NCBI GenBank assembly: GCA_040905925.1
Contig: JBBDQO010000074.1
Coordinates: 1 to 31,291, forward strand
Source of the DNA: JALYNX01 sp040905925
GTDB lineage: Bacteria > Actinomycetota > Acidimicrobiia > Spongiisociales > ZC4RG35
Length of the DNA: 31,291 nt
Direction of reading: 5' to 3'
How positions within the stretch are numbered: the stretch's first letter is position 1; each line of letters starts with the position of its first letter. Below, in pieces: positions 7,972 through 14,876 of the stretch. A program made the translations under genes and the position numbers. The notes below the pieces were generated by a model. That model did no database searches. It was not told the origin of the DNA and saw nothing but the letters and a program-made list of their open reading frames with translations.

Positions 7972-8370
7972 CTAGTCATCGCCGCCACCTCTGCCTCTGT
8001 CGTCGATCGTGGGCGAGGTCGTGTCGTCGTTGCCGCCGCCACCTCCGCTGTTGTCATCGATCGTGGACGAGGTGTTGTCGTCGATGGATGTCGGTGTGCT
8101 CGAGTTGGCACTTGACGTCGCGGTCTTGTCGTCGATGGTTGTCGGTGTGCTCGAGTTGGTACGTGAGGTCGAGGTCTGTCCGTTGAGACTGGTCGAGGTC
8201 GAGTTATCGTCGACGCTGGTCGATGACCCGTTGTCATCCAGACTGGTGGATGTGCTCGGGGTGGTGGTGCTGGTGGGCGAATCGTCCGAGCCGCTGGCCC
8301 ATGCGATCCCGACAATGAGCAAGATCACCGCGATGGCACCACCGATTGTCGCTGCAGTTCTCTTTGACAT
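7972..8370 (-). CDS. Truncated paralogue of the stalked protein (paralogue X2)
   Basis: The 132-residue product begins MSKRTAATIGGAIAVILL, close to X1, with the same AGGAGG site and the same membrane helix and Ser/Thr/Asp stalk. It stops before the C-terminal domain. The Glu codon GAG of X1 (minus strand, 7360-7362) is TAG here (7972-7974), and the DNA that would encode the domain is missing by deletion of about 226 nt. The tail is Gly/Asp-rich (GGGGGNDD, DRGRGGGDD). It could be a decaying pseudogene or a domain-less stalk still under control of its own 11-bp repeat block. Confidence 0.6.
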   Translation of the reverse strand: MSKRTAATIGGAIAVILLIVGIAWASGSDDSPTSTTTPSTSTSLDDNGSSTSVDDNSTSTSLNGQTSTSRTNSSTPTTIDDKTATSSANSSTPTSIDDNTSSTIDDNSGGGGGNDDTTSPTIDDRGRGGGDD

Positions 8371-8418
8371 GTTGAACCTCCTGGGTTTGTGCGTGGTTCA
8401 AGCATGCGACGAAAGGCG

Positions 8419-8456
8419 TCATCGGCGTCTCAGTGAGCCGTCAAGGAGTTCCTAAG
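8419..8456. promoter_or_regulatory. Direct-repeat operator candidate upstream of paralogue X2
   Basis: TCATC (8419), TCAGT (8430), TCAAG (8441) and CTAAG (8452) are spaced exactly 11 bp apart, the same ladder as before X1. The flanks have diverged more than the rungs, which suggests that the rungs are under selection. The block begins 49 nt upstream of the start codon. Confidence 0.55.
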
Positions 8457-8463
8457 CCTGGTT

Positions 8464-9189
8464 TCAGCCGGTGAACACGTGGGCGGTCCACAGGGTCCCG
8501 GACCCGTCGACCCACACGCCAATCCCGACGTGTGTGTATCCACCAAGCATGTTGGAAAGGTGCCCGGAGCTCCCGGCGAGGGCATCGAACAGCGATGACA
8601 ACGATCCTCCCTTCCCGACGTTCTCCGCCGCCGCCGACCAGGGGGGGACGAACCGGCTTATGTTGGAGTGGGAGAGATCGCCTCGCTCTGCCATCTGCTG
8701 TGCCCACGCCCTGGCTTCTGCATCCAGTGATCCGTCTCTCGCCAGCCCGGTCAGGCCTTTCGACGAGCGAAGACCGTCGATCTTGGCGGCGAACTCCGCC
8801 TCATAAGCTGCGTTGAAGCCTGCGGTCAACGTCGGCTGGGGAGGCGCAGCGTCCTTGGGTTGGGTTTCGGTGGGCTGTTCGGCAGGAGCGGTGGTGGTCA
8901 CGGTTGTGGCGGGTGCGACGGTGGTCGTGGTGGGCGGCACGGTGGTCGTGGTGGGTGCCACCGAAGTCGTGTTGGTGGCGAGCAGGCGAGCGTTTTCGTG
9001 GTACTCGGCGGACGGAGCCGAGGTCGGCTCCATGGGCAGAGGCCAATCGAGGGAGCTCGTGGTGATCGGCTCGGGAATCCGAACCGAAAGCACGGATGCC
9101 TCACCCAGTGTTTCCTCCCCGAGCAGCCCTGTCAGGGCCGCGGCCACAGCGCTGACGACTAGCAAACCGTATATATGGGAGCGATGCAT
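8464..9189 (-). CDS. Exported CAP-domain (SCP/PR-1-like) protein with Thr-rich stalk
   Basis: The 241-residue product begins MHRSHIYGLLVVSAVAAALT, a signal or anchor helix. A Thr/Pro/Val stalk (TTTTVPPTTTTVAP type) follows, then a CAP domain of about 115 residues. Family landmarks include the His in DLSHSNI, Glu in AAENVG, His in GHLSNML and the final strand THVGIGVWV...WTAHVFTG. These match the cavity residues of bacterial CAP proteins such as B. subtilis YkwD. I chose the ATG at 9189 because the helix follows it directly; the frame is open to 9330. The last codons were copied into the duplication scar at 7801-7830. Biochemical role is unknown. Confidence 0.85.
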   Translation of the reverse strand: MHRSHIYGLLVVSAVAAALTGLLGEETLGEASVLSVRIPEPITTSSLDWPLPMEPTSAPSAEYHENARLLATNTTSVAPTTTTVPPTTTTVAPATTVTTTAPAEQPTETQPKDAAPPQPTLTAGFNAAYEAEFAAKIDGLRSSKGLTGLARDGSLDAEARAWAQQMAERGDLSHSNISRFVPPWSAAAENVGKGGSLSSLFDALAGSSGHLSNMLGGYTHVGIGVWVDGSGTLWTAHVFTG

Positions 9190-9247
9190 CTGGGAAGCAA
9201 ACGAACCTACCCCAAGCCGGTCACCTTCATACCGGCCAAACCGCTGA

Positions 9248-9507
9248 TTATCTTTCCAGGTGCCCCCACCGTTCGAGATCGGCCATGGCGTCGAGAACGG
9301 TTTGACCCGGATCGCGGAACTCGATGCCAAGGCCTTCTCTCACCTTTGAGTTGTCGATCCGGAACTCACCACCGACGTTGGTCTTGAGATATGACCGGGT
9401 GTCGTGCCCCGGACCGAGTACCCGTTCTCCAGCAACTCGTGCACTAACGCGCCTGCGACGAAGCCGGTGGCGCCGGTGACTCAAACCGGGGCGGTAGTGA
9501 CGGGCAT
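9248..9507 (-). pseudogene. Degenerate NAD-dependent epimerase/SDR gene
   Basis: On the minus strand the ATG at 9507 begins MPVTTAPV, then a TGA stop (9481-9483), then VTGATGFVAGALVHELLENG in the same frame, the Rossmann TGxxGF motif of extended SDRs. In another frame the sequence ends with FRIDNSKVREGLGIEFRD and ADLERWGHLER, the usual C-terminus of dihydroflavonol-reductase-like SDRs. Only about 85 codons of the roughly 340 expected remain, so the middle is deleted. Three lesions are visible: a nonsense codon, an internal deletion and a frame change. It occupies the gap between the CAP gene and the methyltransferase. Confidence 0.82.
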
Positions 9508-9576
9508 CCTGGTCGAGCCTATCGACGGACCGAATCAGTCGATGTGTGGGTACGCCGTCCGGCGATAATCCCCGGT

Positions 9577-10395
9577 ATGCCTCTCGACGACTATCGCCTC
9601 GCCAACCGTGCCAATTGGGACGCACGGGTCGACATCCATTTCCCATCTCCTGAGTACGGCGTCGACCGATTCGCAACCGACCCCACCCATCTCAGCGACG
9701 TGGTGACCTTCGACAAGGAGAAGCTGGGCGACGTCGTTGGAAAAAGACTGATCCATCTCCAGTGCCACATCGGCACCGACACCATCTCCTGGGCCCGGCT
9801 GGGGGCGGAGGTGACCGGGATCGACCTCTCTGAGAAGTCGATCGCGGCCGCCCGTCAATTGAGTGATGAGGCCGCGACCCCGGCTCGTTTCGTGGTGTCC
9901 GAGCTCTACGACGCCCCTTTGGTGGTGCCCGAGAAGTTCGACATCGTGTACACCGGGGTCGGAGCCATCTGCTGGCTTCCCGACATCGAGGGGTGGGCCG
10001 GAGTGGTGGCGTCTTTTCTCGATCCGGGTGGCATCTTCTATATGCGTGAGGGCCATCCGATGATGTGGGCGCTCGATTGGGAAGACACCGAGAGGCTGTC
10101 GGTGACCGAGCCGTATTTCGAAATAGTTGAGCCCATTGCCGAGATGGAGGAGGAGACCTACGCCGGTGAGGGGATGGTGGCCAGCCCGCTCAACTACGGA
10201 TGGAACCACGGAATGGGCCAAACCCTGGCTGCTCTGCTCCACGCCGGCTTTCGCATCGATGCCGTCGAGGAGTACGACATCTGTGAATGGCAAGGGCTGG
10301 CCCAGATGGTGCAGGGCGACGACGGTTACTGGCGTCTTCCCGATCGCCCGGAGCGCCTTCCGCTGATGTGGTCGGTTCTAGCCACCGGGGTCTGA
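9577..10395 (+). CDS. SAM-dependent methyltransferase, class I
   Basis: The 272-residue protein has a class I methyltransferase core at about residues 45-160. A motif I variant (HLQCHIGTDTISWARLG) lacks the usual GxGxG, followed by GIDLSEKSIAAAR (motif II), SELYD, FDIVYTGVGAICWLPD (motif IV) and LDPGGIFYMRE (motif V). The degenerate glycine loop LQCHIGTDT is typical of the Methyltransf_11/25-like group in actinobacteria. The start at 9577 is preferred because the protein then begins MPLDDYRLANRANWDARV, as relatives do; an upstream GTG at 9544 would add 11 residues. The substrate is unknown, and neighbours give no clue. Confidence 0.85.
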   Translation: MPLDDYRLANRANWDARVDIHFPSPEYGVDRFATDPTHLSDVVTFDKEKLGDVVGKRLIHLQCHIGTDTISWARLGAEVTGIDLSEKSIAAARQLSDEAATPARFVVSELYDAPLVVPEKFDIVYTGVGAICWLPDIEGWAGVVASFLDPGGIFYMREGHPMMWALDWEDTERLSVTEPYFEIVEPIAEMEEETYAGEGMVASPLNYGWNHGMGQTLAALLHAGFRIDAVEEYDICEWQGLAQMVQGDDGYWRLPDRPERLPLMWSVLATGV

Positions 10396-10486
10396 GCCCC
10401 GGTATCGGTTCAGGTTTCGGGGACTCCTGCCGATAAATGGGCAGGGTCTTCAGTCGAAAGCTGGAGATTCCTCCTCCTCCATAATG

Positions 10487-10516
10487 AGAGAGGCCACCTT
10501 CCCAGGTGGCCTCTCT
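10487..10516. terminator. Strong bidirectional hairpin terminator
   Basis: A perfect 13-bp stem (AGAGAGGCCACCT, loop TCCC, AGGTGGCCTCTCT) lies between the methyltransferase stop (10395) and the convergent gene ending at 10527. Both flanks are only weakly T-rich (TTGGGTTTGG on plus). Its place between convergent genes supports two-way termination. The rest of the 131-nt gap shows nothing else clear. Confidence 0.8.
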
Positions 10517-10526
10517 TGGGTTTGGG

Positions 10527-11378
10527 CTACTCGGTGATGACGGAGACGATCTCGTTTACGGGATACACCACCGAGGTGGTGGTGTTGGGCACGTCGAGAA
10601 GTTCCCATGGCTCCCCGACGATCCGCCAGCGGGCGGTCCAGTCGTAGGACACGGTCAGGGCGTATCGGGCGTCCTTCGTCTCGTAGACATGAGTCGCGAT
10701 CCCATCGGGATAGCCGGCCATGGCGGTCTCGGAGGCAGGGAAGGTCTGCCTTCGGCCGTCACCCCAGTCGACGACCACTCCACTGACTTCGATCTCGATG
10801 TCGACACTGACCCCGCCCGCCGAGAGCTGGGTGGCATGATCGGCCGGGATGGGCACGCCGACAAAGGTTGCCAAGCCGGTGACTCCGTCACCAGTCCTCG
10901 GGTTGACCTTAGGCGCAGGGGGCGGATGTATGTATTCGGTCACGTAAGCCCAAACCTCGGCCGTAGGGTCGGGGATCACACCTGGCTCCGACCTGCATCT
11001 TGGGACCCGCCCAGAGGCAAAGATGATTGCCCCCGGGTGGTCCGGGTCGGGCAGCCAGCCGAGAGTCGCGTCCCCGTTGATGTAGAGGCCGATGTAGATC
11101 CACTGGGTCACCGCGGAGGTGAGGTACCAACAGTCGCCGCCGAGATCGACACCGGCCGACGGGTAGAGCCGGGAGGGGACCGAATCATCATTGGCATAGT
11201 CGACGACGTCACCACCGGCGATCCGACAACGGGTGACGGTGCGTTCGTGTCCGGTGAACGGGTCAATGGTCACATCGACCCAGCACGAGGCGAAGACCTC
11301 CGCTCCCGCTGTTTGAGCAACGAACAACAAGAGCCCTAAGGCAACGGCTCCAACTGCGATTCGCAATCTGCCTCCCAA
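10527..11378 (-). CDS. Exported protein of unknown function, possibly with PKD-like domain
   Basis: The 283-residue product has a signal peptide (IAVGAVALGLLLFVAQTAGA, cleavage likely after AGA). The mature part has Cys-containing segments (SCWVDV, TRCRIAGG, DCWYLT, PRCRSE), so disulfides are possible. Its last third (VVVDWGDGRRQTFP... ATHVYETKDARYALTVSYDW) looks like the WGDG...H-Y pattern of PKD domains. The start is TTG at 11378 with GAGGGG before it; a second TTG at 11366 follows GGAGG closely. It overlaps the end of the upstream gene by 43 nt, so the two are probably co-expressed and translationally coupled. Confidence 0.75.
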   Translation of the reverse strand: MGGRLRIAVGAVALGLLLFVAQTAGAEVFASCWVDVTIDPFTGHERTVTRCRIAGGDVVDYANDDSVPSRLYPSAGVDLGGDCWYLTSAVTQWIYIGLYINGDATLGWLPDPDHPGAIIFASGRVPRCRSEPGVIPDPTAEVWAYVTEYIHPPPAPKVNPRTGDGVTGLATFVGVPIPADHATQLSAGGVSVDIEIEVSGVVVDWGDGRRQTFPASETAMAGYPDGIATHVYETKDARYALTVSYDWTARWRIVGEPWELLDVPNTTTSVVYPVNEIVSVITE

Positions 11379-11905
11379 AGATCCCCTCTAAAAGTCCACA
11401 AGGAAACGAGCAGCCAGGAATCGTCTGCTCGGCGAAAGACCTGCACTACTTGGGTCGATCCGGTGCGGAAATCGGATGTGACTTGTGCCCAGATGGCCAG
11501 ACAATCGTTGTCAGCACGAAGGATCTGTATGTCGGAAATCGAGACTCCCTCAGGCGTTGGCGGGCCCGCGAACTCCATGACTCCGAATTGAGCCACGGCG
11601 TTGTCCAAAGCGGTCTCGGTGCCTACCACCTCTCTGATCCGTTCCTCGTCCTGGTTGTAGATCCCCTCGAACCACCCGAACCAGAGTTGACGGAGCACGG
11701 CTTCGGCCTCTTCGACTGTGGTCACCACATGGCTCTCCGCCGTGGTCGAGGTGGTGGTTTGGTTGGCAACCATGGTCGTGGTGGTGCTGGCGACGGCGTT
11801 GACCGTCGTGGTCGGAGACGGGTCGGGCTCTCCCCGGGGCCAGAGCGCCCAGACACCAATCGCCAGACCGACCACTATCAGACCGGCGACCAGCCGACGG
11901 ATCAT
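11336..11905 (-). CDS. Membrane-anchored protein with Thr-rich stalk
   Basis: This 189-residue protein has an N-terminal helix (LVAGLIVVGLAIGVWALW), a Thr/Val stalk (TTTVNAVASTTTTMVANQTTT region), and a C-terminal domain of about 125 residues. That domain starts with a helix (TVEEAEAVLRQLWFGWFEGI) and continues with alternating strands (CLAIWAQVTSDF, TQVVQVFRR, SWLLVSLWTF). This order resembles an NTF2-like cone fold, but there is no diagnostic motif. It is first in a two-gene unit with the PKD-like protein. The function is unknown. Confidence 0.7.
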   Translation of the reverse strand: MIRRLVAGLIVVGLAIGVWALWPRGEPDPSPTTTVNAVASTTTTMVANQTTTSTTAESHVVTTVEEAEAVLRQLWFGWFEGIYNQDEERIREVVGTETALDNAVAQFGVMEFAGPPTPEGVSISDIQILRADNDCLAIWAQVTSDFRTGSTQVVQVFRRADDSWLLVSLWTFRGDLWEADCESQLEPLP

Positions 11906-12011
11906 CGGAATCCGAACTTACGCCCTCGACCACCCTGCGTGAAGGGGTTTGGCTCGGAGCGCGAAAACCTCTGATTCTGAGCGATGTAGGGTTGGCTCAG
12001 GAGGTGAAGCA

Positions 12012-12473
12012 GTGAGCCACGGAGAACAAGAACGACATCCGTTCCGTTTTCTCTTGAAGTTCCTCCTCTTTGCTGGATTGCTGACCGCGATCGCAAGGGT
12101 GATGGCTTCCAAGAAGGCGGAATTCGCCGGTCTCACCGACTCGGAGGCGAGAGCCAAGTTCGAGGCGAAGCTCGGTCCCTGGATCGGAGAGGACAAGGCT
12201 GCCGAGGTGGCCGATCAGGTCGTGCCCAAGCTCAAGGACGCTGGGCTACTCGAGCCCGACGCCACCGAGAAGGCGATGGACAACGTCAAGGATGCGGCCG
12301 GAAAGACCGCCGATGCGGTCAAGGACGCGGCGAAGAAGGCGAACAAGACGGCGAAAGACTTGGCAGGCAAGGCTGCCAATGCTGCCGATGACGCCTCCGA
12401 TGCCATCGGGGACGCGGTCGACGAGGCCGTCGAGAAGATCGAGGAAGTTCCCAAGAAAACTCGGGGCCGCTGA
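12012..12473 (+). CDS. Small membrane protein with Lys/Ala-rich amphipathic repeats
   Basis: The GTG at 12012 is preceded by GGAGGTG at 5 nt, giving 153 residues. A hydrophobic segment (RFLLKFLLFAGLLTAIARVM) lies at about residues 12-31. The rest is helical and ends in repeats such as KDAAGKTADAVKDAAKKANK and DAADDASDAIGDAVDEAVEK. These 11-residue-like amphipathic repeats resemble YtxH/LEA-type proteins, which are often induced by stress, but no specific family can be named. It stands alone between divergent and codirectional neighbours. Confidence 0.7.
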   Translation: MSHGEQERHPFRFLLKFLLFAGLLTAIARVMASKKAEFAGLTDSEARAKFEAKLGPWIGEDKAAEVADQVVPKLKDAGLLEPDATEKAMDNVKDAAGKTADAVKDAAKKANKTAKDLAGKAANAADDASDAIGDAVDEAVEKIEEVPKKTRGR

Positions 12474-12508
12474 CCGAATCTGTCACACCCCCTTCGTATG
12501 TTGGGGAC

Positions 12509-13549
12509 ATGTGGAGATTGACACCGGATCAGATCGAGCAAGAGCTCCAGCTCGAGGAAGAGAATGTCGCCCGAAGCCGCGGACGTCAGATGATGCTGCT
12601 TCGGGCGGCCGACGCGATGCAGTTGCCGACCGCCGATGGCTGCAGGTCGTTGCGGGAATGGGCGGCCGGTCGACTCGACGTCTCTGTCGACACCGCGTCA
12701 CGGCTCGCTGCCACATCCAGACGTATCGAAGCGGCACCTGAGATCACTAAACAGTTGCTGGCAGGCGATATCACCTTCGACCGAGCCGAGGCGCTGTCCC
12801 GGATTCCGGAGGCCAACCACGATGACGGCCTTCAGGGTGTCGATATCCGCGGTCTGCATCAGATTGCTGCCCGTCATCGGCGGGTGGCTTGGGAAACGGG
12901 TCATGATTCCCACCGGTCGCAGTATCTGGCGATCCAGCCGAACCTGGACGAATCCTCATGGCGGATGTGGGCGGTTCTCGACGGCTACGCCGGAGCCGTC
13001 GTCGACAAGGTGCTCACCGAGACCGCAGATCGTATGCCCCGGCTTCCCGACGGCATCCGGCCCGGACTCGGATACCGAAGGGCTGTGGCATTGACCTCGA
13101 TCTGTGAGGAGACACGGTCAGGAGCTGCCAACGTTCCTCTGATCACGGTCTTCCTCGACCGCGACGGCGCCGAGATCGGCGGGGCGACCCCAATCGACGC
13201 CCAGATTCTCGATCGGATTGCCTGTTCGGCCAATCTCGAGGTGATCAGGACCACCGGGGGCCGTCCTTTGGCCATGGGCCGTCGCTCCCGGATCATCTCG
13301 AACCGGCTTCGCCGTTTCGTCCTGCATCGCGACGGTGGATGCACCGGAGACGGGTGCACCAGCAGATACCGCCTCGAGCCGCATCACGTCATCCCCTGGT
13401 CCCGGGGCGGGCCAACCGATCCCGATAACCTGGCAACGCTTTGTTGGTTCCATCATCACGTGGTCGTCCATGGATGGGGATATCGGATCGACCCCAGATT
13501 GGGGCTGGGTCGGATCAGATTCATCAAGCCTGGCGGCGACTCTCCCTGA
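12509..13549 (+). CDS. DUF222 domain protein with C-terminal HNH endonuclease
   Basis: The 346-residue protein has the DUF222 helical domain (about 1-230), with LREWAAGRLDVSVDTASRL and FDRAEALSRI. A C-terminal HNH domain follows (about 280-325), where Cys of GCTGDGC, HH of LEPHHVIPWSRGG, and DNLATLCWFHHHVVVHGWG give the metal ligands and catalytic His. This is the REP13E12-like family that is multicopy in actinobacteria. It may act on DNA, but the role in the cell is not known, and no phage or transposon genes surround it here. Length is typical or slightly short. Confidence 0.92.
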   Translation: MWRLTPDQIEQELQLEEENVARSRGRQMMLLRAADAMQLPTADGCRSLREWAAGRLDVSVDTASRLAATSRRIEAAPEITKQLLAGDITFDRAEALSRIPEANHDDGLQGVDIRGLHQIAARHRRVAWETGHDSHRSQYLAIQPNLDESSWRMWAVLDGYAGAVVDKVLTETADRMPRLPDGIRPGLGYRRAVALTSICEETRSGAANVPLITVFLDRDGAEIGGATPIDAQILDRIACSANLEVIRTTGGRPLAMGRRSRIISNRLRRFVLHRDGGCTGDGCTSRYRLEPHHVIPWSRGGPTDPDNLATLCWFHHHVVVHGWGYRIDPRLGLGRIRFIKPGGDSP

Positions 13550-13646
13550 TCACCGGATCACGCCTTTCCCGGCGCATCCAACAAACCCTGGCCGATACAC
13601 GATCAACGTTTAGCCTGCCCCAGCGTCGCCCAACCTTGGAGGAGCA

Positions 13647-13802
13647 GTGACCCGCGAAGCTGAGACAGCTACCGCCTCGAAGCAGGTGATGACGGTTCTT
13701 GTGATCCTCTTCATCGTCCTGGTTGCCGTCTGGGCTACATCGAGCATCGACATCATCGTTGGGGCCGATGAAGAGACGTCGGTCCGACTGCTCCGTTTCT
13801 AA
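13647..13802 (+). CDS. 51-residue single-helix membrane protein
   Basis: A GTG start follows GGAGG at 4 nt, which makes this short frame credible. It has a polar start (TREAETATASKQ), a hydrophobic helix (MTVLVILFIVLVAVWATSSI) and a short acidic/basic tail ending RLLRF. It sits between the HNH gene and the GNAT gene, in the same frame as the latter but closed by TAA. The family is unknown; it may be a small membrane subunit. Confidence 0.6.
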   Translation: MTREAETATASKQVMTVLVILFIVLVAVWATSSIDIIVGADEETSVRLLRF

Positions 13803-13907
13803 TTCGGCCATCAACGGGGAGCCACCTTCCTAGCCTCGATCCGTTGTGGCTGTCCGCCTCGAATCCGTCGATACCAGCAGCGCGCCCGAGAGGACATCCT
13901 CGCCGCG

Positions 13908-14873
13908 ATGCATGACTTCTACCTCGAGATCGACGATGAGGTACTTCCGGGTGATCCACCCAAGCCATATCGGCAGCGTGTCGTCGATTGGCGTCACACT
14001 CCTGATTTCGAGCTGGTCAGGCACTGGACCCTCTGGGAGCACGATCGGTTGGTGGCGACGTCAGGAGCCGAGATGAATCTCGAGCAGAACCTGGAGAATG
14101 CCTTTGGCTGGCTGCACGTGAGAAGGGGTGAGCGTGGCCGTGGGCTCGGCCGGATCGTCGCCACGCCGATGTTGGACTTGGTTCAGGAACAGAATCGGAC
14201 CCGTCTCGCCTGCGCCGTTCCTCAAGGCTCCGACGCAGGAGCTATCGCGGAACGAGCCGGGATGAAAGATGCGTTTCACGATCAGAGGAGTCGCCTCACC
14301 CTCGCTGAGCTCGATTGGGACATGGTGGACTCCTGGGTCGGAAGGGCGCCACAGCGAGCTTCCGACTACGAGCTCATCTTCCTGCCTCCTCCCATACCGG
14401 ACGAGTACCTCCAGGCCTACTGCGATGTCCACGACATCATGAACTCAGCTCCCTTGGAGGACTACCAGAGGGACCCGGAGGTGGTCACACCGGAGATGTG
14501 GCGGGCCCTCGAGGACTTCGATCGGAAACGGCACACCGACTTTCTCGTCTACGCGGCGCGGCACAAGCCGAGCGGCTCATTCGTCGGGCTCACCGAGTTG
14601 ATCTACCAGCACCTCAATCCACCTCAGGCCTGGCAGGCCGACACCGGAGTCGACCCGGGCCATCGTGAGAAAGGCCTCGGCCGTTGGCTCAAGGCCGCCA
14701 TGCTGCAAAAGGTTCGCTCCGACTACCCGCTCGTAGAGAGGATCGACACCGACAATGCCGGATCCAATGAGCCGATGTTGAACATCAACATCACCTTGGG
14801 TTACAAGCCGATCCTGATCAACCACATCTGGCAGGGCGACGTAGCCACCATCAGAGAGCGGCTCGGGGTCTAG
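13908..14873 (+). CDS. Tandem GNAT-fold acetyltransferase-like protein
   Basis: The 321-residue protein has two GNAT-like halves. The first contains RRGERGRGLGRIVATPML (acetyl-CoA loop R/QxxGxG/A); the second contains VDPGHREKGLGRWLKAAML and DTDNAGSNEPMLNINITLGY, the usual N-asn helix and GY end. A double GNAT layout resembles mycothiol synthase-like proteins, but the substrate is unknown. The ATG at 13908 has no nearby ribosome site. In this frame the codons just before it read RIRRYQQRAREDILAAM, a plausible N-terminal strand and helix, but no start codon lies before them. A start may lie in another frame at 13846 (see findings). It converges on the next gene with 3 nt between stops. Confidence 0.82.
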   Translation: MHDFYLEIDDEVLPGDPPKPYRQRVVDWRHTPDFELVRHWTLWEHDRLVATSGAEMNLEQNLENAFGWLHVRRGERGRGLGRIVATPMLDLVQEQNRTRLACAVPQGSDAGAIAERAGMKDAFHDQRSRLTLAELDWDMVDSWVGRAPQRASDYELIFLPPPIPDEYLQAYCDVHDIMNSAPLEDYQRDPEVVTPEMWRALEDFDRKRHTDFLVYAARHKPSGSFVGLTELIYQHLNPPQAWQADTGVDPGHREKGLGRWLKAAMLQKVRSDYPLVERIDTDNAGSNEPMLNINITLGYKPILINHIWQGDVATIRERLGV

Positions 14874-14876
14874 ACC

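Larger units (their letters stand above)
7005..8484. repeat. Tandem duplication covering kinase 3' end, stalked gene and CAP 3' end
   Basis: Unit 1 runs from about 7005 (inside the kinase) to about 7830; unit 2 runs from about 7843 to about 8484 (inside the CAP gene). Matching pieces in the same order are the kinase end (7005-7108 and 7843-7946), the stalked gene and its promoter (7339-7803 and 7949-8456), and the last codons of the CAP gene (7801-7830 and 8454-8483). The junction falls at about 7831-7842. Unit 2 lacks about 226 nt that encode the C-terminal domain in unit 1. Confidence 0.85.

Noticed and set aside
7457..7975. Plus-strand frame of 172 codons across the duplication scar
   Set aside because: It is antisense to the stalked gene; only its last part contains the kinase-end remnant, and it has no complete domain.
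12509..13549. HNH gene as sign of a mobile element
   Set aside because: No terminal repeats, integrase or phage genes were seen near it; DUF222-HNH genes are common in actinobacterial chromosomes.
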